From Saccharofermentans sp. (GTDB lineage: Bacteria; Bacillota; Clostridia; Saccharofermentanales; Saccharofermentanaceae): a stretch of 54,711 bases of DNA. Both the position numbers and the translations under genes were made by a program. This document shows positions 32,732 to 42,000 of the stretch, piece by piece. Location: assembly GCA_024684815.1 (NCBI GenBank), contig JAIKWL010000068.1:1-54711 (forward strand), read 5' to 3'. The notes below the pieces were generated by a model. It saw only the letters and a program-made list of their open reading frames with translations, made no database searches and had not been told where the DNA came from. Each line of letters opens with the position of its first letter. Position 1 is the first letter of the stretch.

Positions 32732-34348
32732 ATGAAACACACATTTGAAAAAATAAGGATCGAACAGGAAAGGAAAGCCAGAGAGAAAAAACAAAAACGC
32801 AGATGGAGAACGTTCGCAGGCATCCTTCTCATTCTGCAGACTATAGCTTCAGGTTATTTATTTCAGAAGGCTTTCGCTCTCGATATGTTGCCGGGCAGAC
32901 TGATATTTGCTCTCGGCGGCATTTTATTCATACTTCTGGCCGTTAATTATCTGCTCTATTTTGCCGGTGCCAATAAGACCGGTGCCAGAACCTTCCGCCG
33001 TTTCATTGCGATCCTTCTGACCTTAACTATCTGCACAGGAGCAGTCTACGTCGGAAACGTCATGGGCAAAGTAAATACCACGGTCAAGCAGATCACACTG
33101 ACTGAAAAAGAGAACTATGCCGCAGTCATGGATATATATGTACTGGCCAAAGATCCCGCAGCAGATATTGCAGGCTGCAAAGACTATCCTTTCGGAGTAT
33201 CAGGCGGCAACGACGGTCCCGCTTCTTATGCAGCCGTAACAAAGATCAACTCTGAAACAGGAGCGCAGATCAATGCCAAGGATTATCCTTCTTCAACGCA
33301 ATTAGCAGGCGCTCTTTACAGCGGTGAGGTAAAGGCTGTCATTATAAACCACAACTATGTTGATATTCTCGGAGAGACAGACGAATTCGCAAATTTCGAA
33401 GACAATACCAGACTTGTTGAAACGGTAAATATCACACCTGAAGAACTGGCTCAGGCCGAATCTTCCAATCCGTTTACGGCAGCTCATTCAGACGATAAAC
33501 CGGTCGATATCGAGCCGGCAACATCAAAGGTCGCCAGCGTTGAGTTAGAACCATTCATTGTCTACATAAGCGGTTCAGATACGAGAGACAAAATGTTCCA
33601 GATATCAAGAAGCGACGTCAATATCCTGATGGCCGTTAATCCGCAGACAAAGCAGATCCTCCTGCTCAATACTCCAAGAGACTACTATGTTCCCAATCCG
33701 AGAAGCAGTTACGGCACAAAAGATAAGCTGACACATCTCGGTATCTATGGTGTTGACTGCTCTATCACAGGACTTGAGGATCTTTATGGTTGTGATATCA
33801 ACTACTACGTTCAGATCAACTTTACGGGCACAGAGACACTGATAGACGATCTGGGAGGTATTACTATCAATAATCCCCAGTCCTTCAGAGCAAGGGGCTA
33901 TTCGTTCCCGTCAGGGGAGATCACTCTTAACGGTCCTCAGGCTGTGGTCTATGCAAGGGAGCGCTATGCATTCGCATCGGGCGATAATATGCGCGGTCAG
34001 AACCAGATGCGCCTTATCACCGCCATCATCAAAAAACTTACCTCTCCCAATACGGCTCTTATCCTGAACTATCATGCGATCCTTTCTGATCTTGAAGGAT
34101 TCATCGTTACCAATATGGAATCGGAAGAGATAGAGAATCTTGTAAAGATGCAGTTAAACGACCTGGCAACATGGAATATCAAGACATATGCCGCTACGGG
34201 TTACGGCGGATACGACACAACATACTCAATGCCGGGAACCAATCTCTATGTAACTTATCCTTATATGAGCACAGTAGAAAAAGGCAGCGGACTGGTCGAT
34301 AAAGTATTAACAGGCGGGATCCTGACTGACGAAGATGTCGCGGATTAA
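32732..34348 (+). CDS. LytR-CpsA-Psr (LCP) family wall-polymer ligase
   Basis: 538 residues. Three membrane helices lie in the first 115 residues after a Lys/Arg-rich cytoplasmic start. An accessory outer domain (about 120-270) precedes the LCP catalytic domain (about 275-470), shown by YISGSDTR, RSDVNILMAVNP, LLNTPRDYYV, KLTHLGIYG, GGITINN and YARERYAFASGDNMRGQNQM with the conserved Arg/Asp residues that hold the pyrophosphate lipid. LCP enzymes attach teichoic acids or capsule to peptidoglycan. Its position as the last gene of the plus-strand run, followed by a terminator, suggests it links the product of the duplicated polymer enzymes to the wall. Confidence 0.88.
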   Translation: MKHTFEKIRIEQERKAREKKQKRRWRTFAGILLILQTIASGYLFQKAFALDMLPGRLIFALGGILFILLAVNYLLYFAGANKTGARTFRRFIAILLTLTICTGAVYVGNVMGKVNTTVKQITLTEKENYAAVMDIYVLAKDPAADIAGCKDYPFGVSGGNDGPASYAAVTKINSETGAQINAKDYPSSTQLAGALYSGEVKAVIINHNYVDILGETDEFANFEDNTRLVETVNITPEELAQAESSNPFTAAHSDDKPVDIEPATSKVASVELEPFIVYISGSDTRDKMFQISRSDVNILMAVNPQTKQILLLNTPRDYYVPNPRSSYGTKDKLTHLGIYGVDCSITGLEDLYGCDINYYVQINFTGTETLIDDLGGITINNPQSFRARGYSFPSGEITLNGPQAVVYARERYAFASGDNMRGQNQMRLITAIIKKLTSPNTALILNYHAILSDLEGFIVTNMESEEIENLVKMQLNDLATWNIKTYAATGYGGYDTTYSMPGTNLYVTYPYMSTVEKGSGLVDKVLTGGILTDEDVAD

Positions 34349-34373
34349 CAACCGGAAATAACAGTAAAAAACA

Positions 34374-34412
34374 ACTGCCGCATGGAACTTATTCGTGCGG
34401 CAGTATGTTTTT
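34374..34412. terminator. Bidirectional terminator
   Basis: ACTGCCGCA (34374-34382) and TGCGGCAGT (34396-34404) form a nine base-pair stem between convergent genes. A T run follows on the plus strand and an A run precedes it, so it can work in both directions. Confidence 0.8.
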
Positions 34413-34820
34413 CTCATAATAATGTTTAATTATCGATCGTCTGGTCACTATCCCTATGAAGATTCCCCGGTCATCTACGATAGGCACAAAGTTGGTCTCC
34501 ATTGACCTTATTATCAGATCCTCGATAGATGAACTGATAGATATCGGCTGATTCTTGAATTTGTTAAGCCCGACATCAGTAAGCTTGAACTGCTCAAGAT
34601 TCTCAATAGCCATAGTATGAGGTTCTCCGCCTTCTCCCTTTACGATAAACCACAGAAGATCACCCTCTGTTACCGTTGCAACATAATGTCCCTCGCGGTC
34701 AACAACGGGAACAGCCGTATAAGAACTGTTGTGCATCTTTTCGAGAGCCTGGCGAACAGTATAATCCGTGTAGAGATAAGTTATCTCCTGCTTGGGACGG
34801 GTGAAAAATGCGATATTCAT
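34389..34820 (-). CDS. CBS-domain protein
   Basis: 143 residues made of two CBS domains: VRQALEKMHNSSYTAVPVVDREGHYVATV at the start and SIEDLIIRSMETNFVPIVDDRGIFIGIVTRRSI at the end. CBS pairs usually bind adenine nucleotides and act as energy or signal sensors. As a stand-alone protein it may regulate a partner not visible here. It follows the esterase-like gene by one base pair gap on the minus strand and is the last gene before the terminator. No strong ribosome site is seen, consistent with coupling to the gene upstream. Confidence 0.8.
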   Translation of the reverse strand: MNIAFFTRPKQEITYLYTDYTVRQALEKMHNSSYTAVPVVDREGHYVATVTEGDLLWFIVKGEGGEPHTMAIENLEQFKLTDVGLNKFKNQPISISSSIEDLIIRSMETNFVPIVDDRGIFIGIVTRRSIIKHYYEKNILPHE

Positions 34821-34821
34821 A

Positions 34822-36399
34822 TTATGCGCCGCCGAGATCCTTATCGATCCTTACCTGGAACGGAGTTGCTGTAAGACCGTTCTGCGCATGCAAAGGTGTT
34901 GGACCGTATGAGAAGAAAGCATATCTGACCTTGGAAGGAAATTCCACCATCGGACATGAGAGCAGTATCGTCTTTCCGTCAAAATCGACAGATGCTTCAG
35001 CAGGATAGAATTTCCCGTCTTCGCCAGCAAGTTCAAATCCTGAATCGTCGGGACCGAAACCGGTCGTAAGATTTAAGAGCAGGTAATCTCCGCCGAAAGT
35101 TATCTCAACTCCCTCACCGCGTCTTGCATCAATAATGAAAGGAGATACGGCATCGACCTTCTCAAAGCCGTAAACAAACTTCTCGGCCAGAAGCGCAAGT
35201 CTGTCACCGGGAGTCTTCTTGTCCGAAGGAAACAGATTATTGAATTCTCCGCAATCGACAATAACAGCCATATAGACGTTGGGCATGTCGATAGCGACTA
35301 TCTGCTGCTGTTCTCTAAGAAGAGGCCAGGACATATCATCATAACCCATGTATTTCCTGTCTTTTGATATATACATAGGAAGCTGACAGAAGATAAAAGG
35401 AAGCTGGTCATCAAAGAAAACACCTCTCCACTCGGATATCATCGTCTCAAATACGTGACCGTATTCCGACTGATGACCGTCGGTATCAGCTTCGCCCTGA
35501 TAGAAGATAACACCTCTTAATGTATAAGGCGCAACTCTTAAGATCATGCATTCGAAAGCCGAACCGGGATGCCTTGGTGACTTGAATCCGACAGGAGCAG
35601 GCCAGGGAGCGGGGCCGAGAAGGTTATCAGCCTCGGGATAAGTGATCCACGGGTTCTCATCGAGCACTTCCTGAAGTCTCTCGTTATACTTGCTGTACTT
35701 ATCTTCATACTCGGCATAAGCCTGATCATATTCTTCAGGCGTAAGCTCAGATGCCTCGTCATCAAAATCCTTGATGTACTGTCTTCCCTCTTTTGTCGAA
35801 AGCAGGGATTCCACGCTTTGCCAGTTGTCGATCGTCGATCTCGTGGCACAGCACTGAATGATACCGATCTTGGAATCAAGACGTGATTCAAGTTCTCTTG
35901 CAAAGTAAAAAGCGACCGCGCTCATATTGCCTGCAGTATCGCTGTTAATATCTATCCATTCAGTTGCCGCTTCGGCTCTGGCCTGTTCTTCATCCATATG
36001 CCCGCAAGCAGGAACTTTATAATATCTGATCTCAGTCTGACCTATCTTCGGAATGATAAACTTGGCAAATTCAGATCTGACAAGAGGATAATCCATATTG
36101 CCGCCGCCTGCCGCAAGCCAGACTTCTCCCGCATAAACATCTGTAATGGATATAGCTTCAATATCATCTTCATAGATATTGATCTCGTATGGACCGCCCG
36201 GTTCATCAACAGGCTCCAGGCATACGAGGAAACTGCCATCCTGTTCGGTTCCGCATGTTCCGGTGGAAACCATTTCACCGTCTTTACAAAGCGTACACCT
36301 TATAATACAGGTCTTATCAGAATAACCGAACACTCGAAGTTCGGCGCCCCATTGGAAGACCATCTTATCTCTAAAAATGCCATTCAGTTTAATTGCCAT
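34822..36399 (-). CDS. Sialate O-acetylesterase-like SGNH protein, catalytic residues lost
   Basis: 525 residues with the full family layout: N-terminal beta domain (1-85), SGNH core, and small C-terminal domain. Family blocks are recognisable: VYAGEVWLAAGGGNM, SAVAFYFARELESRL, GVIFYQGEADTDG, and DCGEFNNLFPSDKKTPGDRLAL. In active relatives the first block is GxSNM with the nucleophilic Ser, and the last contains D-I-H-P with the Asp and His. Here they are Gly100, Asn388 and Phe390. All three triad positions are therefore changed while the fold blocks remain, so it is probably a binding or structural protein. No Shine-Dalgarno precedes the ATG. Confidence 0.78.
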   Translation of the reverse strand: MAIKLNGIFRDKMVFQWGAELRVFGYSDKTCIIRCTLCKDGEMVSTGTCGTEQDGSFLVCLEPVDEPGGPYEINIYEDDIEAISITDVYAGEVWLAAGGGNMDYPLVRSEFAKFIIPKIGQTEIRYYKVPACGHMDEEQARAEAATEWIDINSDTAGNMSAVAFYFARELESRLDSKIGIIQCCATRSTIDNWQSVESLLSTKEGRQYIKDFDDEASELTPEEYDQAYAEYEDKYSKYNERLQEVLDENPWITYPEADNLLGPAPWPAPVGFKSPRHPGSAFECMILRVAPYTLRGVIFYQGEADTDGHQSEYGHVFETMISEWRGVFFDDQLPFIFCQLPMYISKDRKYMGYDDMSWPLLREQQQIVAIDMPNVYMAVIVDCGEFNNLFPSDKKTPGDRLALLAEKFVYGFEKVDAVSPFIIDARRGEGVEITFGGDYLLLNLTTGFGPDDSGFELAGEDGKFYPAEASVDFDGKTILLSCPMVEFPSKVRYAFFSYGPTPLHAQNGLTATPFQVRIDKDLGGA

Positions 36400-36407
36400 A
36401 TTAGTTT

Positions 36408-36416
36408 ATTATATCA
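36408..36416 (-). promoter_or_regulatory. Extended -10 box eight bases before the esterase-like gene
   Basis: On the minus strand TG-A-TATAAT overlaps the stop codon of the SCP2-like gene. With a start about seven bases downstream, the mRNA would begin at or next to the ATG, giving a leaderless message, in keeping with the missing ribosome site. Confidence 0.4.
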
Positions 36417-36749
36417 AAACATCACCTTGCAGAAAACAAGAGCTTGTGCGGCATCACCGTTTATGGTTATGCTTCCCTGTGCGACAGCGACAACAAAGTC
36501 TTTGTCTCCGTTAAGAACGCCCGCAAAAGTTTCTGCATCGGCATCAATATAAAAAGGAGCATTAATATATTCATACGGAGCAACTTCAGCCACACCGTCT
36601 TCCACCTTAACATATAAAGGAAGATTGTCGAGATTGCCGTTCAGTGTGATCTGCGTGGCAGTATCCTGAAGAAACGATGACTTTGACGCTTTCTCCTCCA
36701 CTGCGCGGAAAATGCTGCCGAAGTTTGGTTCAATCCTCTTTTTACTCAT
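36414..36749 (-). CDS. SCP2 sterol-binding-fold protein
   Basis: 111 residues from the ATG at 36749, which has GGAGG eight bases upstream (a TTG further up is less likely). The pattern PLYVKVEDGVAEVAPYEYIN...ADAETFAGVLNGDKDFVVAV then QGSITINGDAAQALVF fits the SCP2 fold, in which a hydrophobic tunnel binds lipids. Bacterial stand-alone SCP2 proteins are poorly understood. It lies 28 bases after the SDR gene, suggesting a shared lipid-related task. Confidence 0.7.
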   Translation of the reverse strand: MSKKRIEPNFGSIFRAVEEKASKSSFLQDTATQITLNGNLDNLPLYVKVEDGVAEVAPYEYINAPFYIDADAETFAGVLNGDKDFVVAVAQGSITINGDAAQALVFCKVMF

Positions 36750-36776
36750 ATGGTTAACCTCCGCCAAAGCTTTGTT

Positions 36777-37577
36777 TTATTTCAGATTGCCCGAAAAACA
36801 TAATATCCAGGATGTCGGAATTATCTTCGAAGCAAGATGCAGCAATTTCTGCGAAAAAGGATATACAAATATCCTTTTCCCTTTTCGGGATGCCTTAAGA
36901 GTCTTTCCGGCAAGCTTAACGGGATCGGCAACAAAATTCTTGCGCCAGTCCGTAAAATCCGTTTCCTTACCTTCTGTTGCCCTTCTCTGAAAATCCGTAG
37001 CCACAGGGCCGGGGCAGACAGCCGTTACATCTATTCCTAACGGTTTTAATTCATAACTCATCGCTCTCGAAAAAGAGATTACATAAGATTTGCTCGCAGC
37101 ATAGCAGGCAAAATTCGGCTGAGGAAGAAATCCTGCAGACGAAGCAATATTTATTATTCGGGGTCTCTCGCCCTCATTTTTCATATACGGGACCGTGATC
37201 CTTATCATCCGGCTTAATGCATTGCAATTGAGGTTAACGGTATCATCCAAAGCTTTGGCAGGCTTGTCCATTACAAGGCCCTTGATCCCCATTCCTGCCG
37301 AATTGATAAGAAGACCTACGATAGGGTTTTCAGCCTTGAGTTTATCTTCTATGGTCTTTATTCCGGAATCACAGGAAAGATCTGCAACGACAGGAATTAT
37401 CTTATCCGTTCCCAAAGCCGAAGATATCTCATTGAGAACATCTCCGCGTCTTGCCACCGCCCATATCTCATCAAAGGAATTATTGAAATATCCGCCATTA
37501 TCATTTGCAATAAGCTCAAGAAAGGCTTTTCCTATGCCTGATGAGCTGCCTGTAATAATTGCGATTCTTCGGTACAT
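36777..37577 (-). CDS. Short-chain dehydrogenase/reductase
   Basis: 266 residues of the classical SDR family. The NAD(P) site is TGSSSGIG (residues 9-16), followed by NSAG, the catalytic Ser in NIASSAG and Y-A-A-S-K, and the CPGPVATDF segment. The Arg/Arg after strand 2 (AVARRGD) favours NADPH. The last 25 residues are hydrophobic and basic (KLLHLASKIIPTSWILCF), so it may be membrane-associated. The substrate is unknown; the SCP2-like neighbour suggests a lipid. Confidence 0.85.
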   Translation of the reverse strand: MYRRIAIITGSSSGIGKAFLELIANDNGGYFNNSFDEIWAVARRGDVLNEISSALGTDKIIPVVADLSCDSGIKTIEDKLKAENPIVGLLINSAGMGIKGLVMDKPAKALDDTVNLNCNALSRMIRITVPYMKNEGERPRIINIASSAGFLPQPNFACYAASKSYVISFSRAMSYELKPLGIDVTAVCPGPVATDFQRRATEGKETDFTDWRKNFVADPVKLAGKTLKASRKGKRIFVYPFSQKLLHLASKIIPTSWILCFSGNLK

Positions 37578-37634
37578 AAAGCCTCTCCGTTAAAGGAAGT
37601 ACAGTACCTAAATAATACACTTTAAAAATACTAA

Positions 37635-38714
37635 TTAAAAGAGAATGTCTTTAAAGCATACCCTTTGCTTATTATTATCGTAATCGAAGCAGTGCCTCGA
37701 GCCGCCCGCGCACCATTTCTCATATTCGCATTTCTGACAGTCAGCGCATAAAGAGGACAATGGTTTCCTGTACACCTGGAATCTGTTAAACCAGACATCA
37801 CTGAACTTGTCATTTGCGATATTGCCCTGGACAAACTCCGGTCTTTCCTCGATATCAAGACATGCTGTAATATCACCGTTGATCCTTATTGCCGCAGTAT
37901 GGGTTCCCGCACCGCAATAGAAGAACCAGTCCCTGACCTCACGCTCGTATTCAAGACCCAGGAAATGCGAACATCCGTAATTAACCGGTATTCCCTGTTC
38001 TCTCTTTTCGCGGATAAAATTAAACAGATATCTCTGGTCATCAGGTGTCAGGAGCATGTCCGGAAAATCCAGTGCCCTGCCCATAGGTTCAATCCCGATA
38101 ACACGCCATGAATCAAGATCTATCTTATCCAATATCTCATAGAGCTCATCCAATTCAACGATATTTTTGTGATTGACTACGGTAGTAACCTGAATATGTC
38201 TGAAAGCTTTTCTTTCGATCAGGTTCTCAATCCCCTGCATCGCTTTATCGTATCCGCCCTTAAGTCCGCGCTGTTTATCGTGGGTATCACGGAGACCGTC
38301 TATACTTACAGACACGGTTCCCATGCCTGTATCTTCAAGCATCTTTGCTACATCTTTTGTAATAAGCGTGGCATTTGTAGTCATGCCCCAGTGAAAACCG
38401 ATCTCATTGGCATATCCCAAAAGATCTGCAAATCCGGGATAAAGCAGCGGCTCTCCGCCAGTGATGCAAAGCTGGAGCCTTTTTAGATCGAAATGTTCCC
38501 TGACATCTCTTAACACAGCTTTAAAGGCTTCAACATCAGGTCCGTGTCCTAATCCGGGTGCGCAACTGCTTCCGCAGTGAAAACACCTTTCATTGCAGCT
38601 TCTTGTCAACTCAAAAAACAGATAGATCAGATCAGGCTCCTTGAAAAGCCTTGCCCTTTCTTCCGCTTTCCTGTCGAGATATGCTTTTTTGACTTCGTTC
38701 AGTTCCACAGACAT
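37635..38714 (-). CDS. Radical SAM/SPASM enzyme, candidate peptide maturase
   Basis: 359 residues. The SAM-binding iron-sulfur site is C40-x3-C44-x2-C47 (CNERCFHC), followed by the GGEPLL motif and the core barrel. The C-terminal SPASM part has Cys in YCGAGTHTAAIRINGDITAC and CADCQKCEYEKWCAGGSRHC for auxiliary clusters. SPASM enzymes mostly modify peptides. Its ATG overlaps the stop of the small VYGPP lipoprotein gene (TGATG), so the two are translated together, making that protein the likely substrate. No RRE domain or transporter is seen in the gene itself or next to it. Confidence 0.85.
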   Translation of the reverse strand: MSVELNEVKKAYLDRKAEERARLFKEPDLIYLFFELTRSCNERCFHCGSSCAPGLGHGPDVEAFKAVLRDVREHFDLKRLQLCITGGEPLLYPGFADLLGYANEIGFHWGMTTNATLITKDVAKMLEDTGMGTVSVSIDGLRDTHDKQRGLKGGYDKAMQGIENLIERKAFRHIQVTTVVNHKNIVELDELYEILDKIDLDSWRVIGIEPMGRALDFPDMLLTPDDQRYLFNFIREKREQGIPVNYGCSHFLGLEYEREVRDWFFYCGAGTHTAAIRINGDITACLDIEERPEFVQGNIANDKFSDVWFNRFQVYRKPLSSLCADCQKCEYEKWCAGGSRHCFDYDNNKQRVCFKDILF

Positions 38715-39052
38715 CAGTTTTCAACCGGAGGGCCGTATACAATTACTTCAGGACCGTCAAATATATCTTCCGGCGGAGGTCCGTAAACATCGACCTCAGG
38801 GCCGTCAAGGGTCTCATCCGGCGGAGGTCCGTAAACACATACTTCCTCACTTCCGGCAGTTGAATGGGAAGCCTCCGGCTTGACCCCTTCCTGTTCCTCA
38901 ATTGTACGTGAAGTATATATATCATCCGGTGGAGGACCATATACATTAGTCTCCGGCGGAGGTCCGTATACGCATCCCTCAACAGCAAGACTCAGAGCGC
39001 CGATCGCAGCAGCAACTCCGGCAAAGGTCAATGGTTTCTTCGATCGTTTCAT
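38714..39052 (-). CDS. Small lipoprotein with five VYGPP motifs, possible modified-peptide precursor
   Basis: 112 residues. A hydrophobic signal segment (8-25) ends at Cys27 (VEGC; the Glu before Gly is unusual for a lipobox). V-Y-G-P-P follows directly at 28-32 and recurs at 37-41, 73-77, 89-93 and 105-109, four of the five with a third Pro. DGPEV occurs twice between the last copies. The middle (45-70) is acidic with no motif. Cys27 and Cys72 each precede a VYGPP. Motif repetition, small size and stop-start overlap with a SPASM gene fit a substrate that is modified at Tyr or Cys. From memory, Bacteroidota lipoproteins paired with radical SAM enzymes carry similar YGxP motifs after the lipobox; I could not check this. 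Confidence 0.72.
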   Translation of the reverse strand: MKRSKKPLTFAGVAAAIGALSLAVEGCVYGPPPETNVYGPPPDDIYTSRTIEEQEGVKPEASHSTAGSEEVCVYGPPPDETLDGPEVDVYGPPPEDIFDGPEVIVYGPPVEN

Positions 39053-39083
39053 AATCTATATCTCCTGATATATCTTAATTAAA

Positions 39084-42000
39084 TTAAACAATGCCGTCTT
39101 CTTCGGATGGATAGCCGGAAGGATCTTCGTCGCTGTTATCTTCCATATCAGTCGGTTTGAATCCGGCAAGAGGCTTTGCGGCAGTAGGGATCGACCTTAC
39201 AGTCGGATCCATTATTGACGGTCTTTGTCCTTCAAGAGCTGCGCCCATTGCAGGAGCAGTCATAGTCTTTCTGGTATCACGCTCTTCATCTACGATCGCG
39301 GAAGGTCTTACGATTCCGCCATATGCGGAAGAGTGATCGTCTTTTTCCGCATTAGGCTGATTTCTGCCGTTCGGGGATCTCTTGAAGAAAGCTGATTTAT
39401 GAGTCGTTGCACTGTCAGCAATACTTGTATACTGCGATCTGGCCTTTTCTTCAGCAAGTTTCTTTGCAGTCTCTTCCTCAATACGCTTCTGTTCTTCGAG
39501 CATCCTCATTTCCCTGGCTTCATCGCTCTCTTTGAAAGGAGTAACCTTTGCCATGGCAGGAGCTGCCCATACGGGAGCTCTTCCGGAATTATTATGCTGT
39601 TTTCCTGCAAGAAGAGTACCGAGCTGATTGGAGTTGGAAGACGATTTAGCTCTTTCGACAGAGATAGACGGACCGCCGGTATCCTTTGCCGCATTTGCTC
39701 CTACGCCTGAAGATGAACCGCTCTTGAAAGAAGACAGAGGATTATTCTTCCTGACAGCGTTGCCGGCAGGTGTTTCCGCAGGTTCCGGTTCGTTATCCTT
39801 TCCGTAAGGATATCCTTCCACCGTAGCCAACGCGGAAATGCCCGGAACGATACCGTTATCGTTAGTCTTCATTGCTGTCTTGAAGAATTCTGATGTCTTG
39901 CTCTGATGCTTGGCTCTTTCAGCTTTTGCTTCTCTGGCTGCATCTGCCTCCTCCATTGCCTTCTTGGCCTGAGCAACTTTAGCTTCTGCTTCAGCCTTCA
40001 GAGCTTCCGCAGCTCTTGCAGCTTCCGCAGCTTCCTGTCTTGCACGTTCCGCTGCTTCAGATTCCTCTTTGGCCTTGGCAAGTTCAGCAAGCCTTGCCTG
40101 CTCTGCAGCTGTTGCTTCTTCTTCGGCTTTCCTAAGTTCCGCAGCACGTCTGGCTTCTTCAGCTTTTTCTGATTCTTCCTTCTTTTTAGCTTCTTCGGCT
40201 CTTCTGGATTCTGCGGCGATCTTTGCTTCTTCAACTTCCTTAAGTGCAGCAGCCTTCTTTGCAGCAGCAGCCTTTCTGGCTTCCTCTGCTTTTATAAGTT
40301 CTTCGGCTTTCCTTGTTTCTTCAGCCGCTCTTGCTTCTTCGGCGATCCTTGCCGCCTCAGCTGCCTTTGCAGCCTCGATCAGCCTCGCAGCTTCAGCAGC
40401 TTTAGCTTCGGCTTCGGCTTTTGCAGCCGCAGCGATCCTTGCTGCTTCAGCAACTTTTGCCGCTTCTTCCTGTCTTGCTTTTTCCGCAGCCCTTGCTGCT
40501 TCAGCAGCCTTTTCGGCCTCAGCTATTCTTGCGCGCTCAGCAGCTTCTGCGGCTTCCTTAGCCTTTCTTGCTTCTTCGGCTTTTCTCTGCTCTTCTTCTA
40601 TCCTTGCACGCTCAGCAGCTTTTGCAGCTTCCTGCATTTTTCTTGCCTGAGCAGCTTTAGCTTCTGCTTCAGCCTGGGCGGCAGCGGCCAGTCTTGCTGC
40701 TTCTGCAGCTTTTGCTGCCTCTTCCTGTCTTGCAAGTTCAGCCGCTCTTGCAGCAGCCTCTGCCTTGGCAGCCTCTTCCATTCTGGCCTTTTCTTCAGCC
40801 AGTGCTGCTTCCTGTGCCTTTTTCGCTTCGGCATTTCTTCTTATCTCTTCAACTCTTGCAGCCTGGGCAGCTTTTCTCTCCTCGAGAGTCTTATAAGCTT
40901 TCTCACGTGCTTTGAGCTGTTCGGGTGTAAGTTCGTTCTTCGGACGCTTTATAGGACCGGATGATATCTTTTGCTCTGCATCGTTTTTGGATTCCTGAAC
41001 AGGTTTCTGTTCCGGAGCCGGCTTAAAAGCAGATATAGTTGCTGCAGAAGCTGTGCGCTGACCGGCAGGAGTCTTAAACGGATAAGGCGGTTTCTCGGTT
41101 GCAGTTTCTTTAACTTCAGGTTTCTTGAAAGGAGATGTCTCCTGAAGTCTGGTCTTTGCCTTATTCTGTTCATTAGCCCGCTTGATCGCATCAGCAGCTG
41201 AAATAACAGGAGCAGCACTCTTGTCTGCTGGCTTTGCCGTAGAAGATGAAGCCTGTTCAGATACTTTATCCTGCTTGGCAGGGCTCTTGAAAGGAGAAGT
41301 ATTGGAATTTGAAGATGTTGTTGTATTCCTGTCAGTAAGACGCTGGAAAGCCTGGGCGGCAGCTGCTGTCTTATTCGAAGAAGGAAGCTTCGGAGAATTT
41401 GATGACAGGCTGTTCCCACCGGAAAGCTTTTGAGGCTGGGTCGTGTTTGACTTCGTGTCTGACGGACGATTTGTCTGTCCGGCCGCTGTGTTTCTTTGCT
41501 GTGCCGGTCTGTCAGATGCGGTTAATACAGCACCATGAGTTGCGGTACTACTGAAAGGTTTTTCCATTTCTTTTATTTCCTTCATTGCATTCGCTGTGTT
41601 GAATGCATTATTATTTTGAGGTTCGCTTATAGGCTTCATATCCTTGACAGGACCTAAATATCCGAACTTCTCCGCAACAAGCGGAATGCCCGGAATAAAT
41701 GCTATGGCAAGATCCTTGCCTTCAAGTTCTTTTCTGTCTCTGAGATATCTGTATCTGAGATAAAGAAGCCCGGCCAAAAGCAGTAAGATAACGATCCAGA
41801 GCCAGCTTGTAACAGAAGGTCCCTTCTTGCCGCCACTGTTTTTTCCTGTCGCAGTAAGTCCCACAACAACAGGCGTAGCCTCAGGTTCTGTCTCGCCGTT
41901 CTCATCAGTCTGTACGGCAGCATCATTGTTTGATTCATCTATCCCGGATGACTCGTTTACAGACACATCAATACCGGCAACAGTTTCATTTGCATCAGAA

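Noticed and set aside
38720-38970. Interspersed DNA repeats (GGAGGTCCGTA) as a regulatory or mobile array
   Set aside because: They are the coding sequence of the VYGPP motifs; codon use explains the repetition.
40069-40650. 193-codon plus-strand frame rich in Ala and Ser
   Set aside because: It is the complementary reading of the Ala/Glu-rich region of the 1269-residue protein, whose own start and ribosome site are strong.
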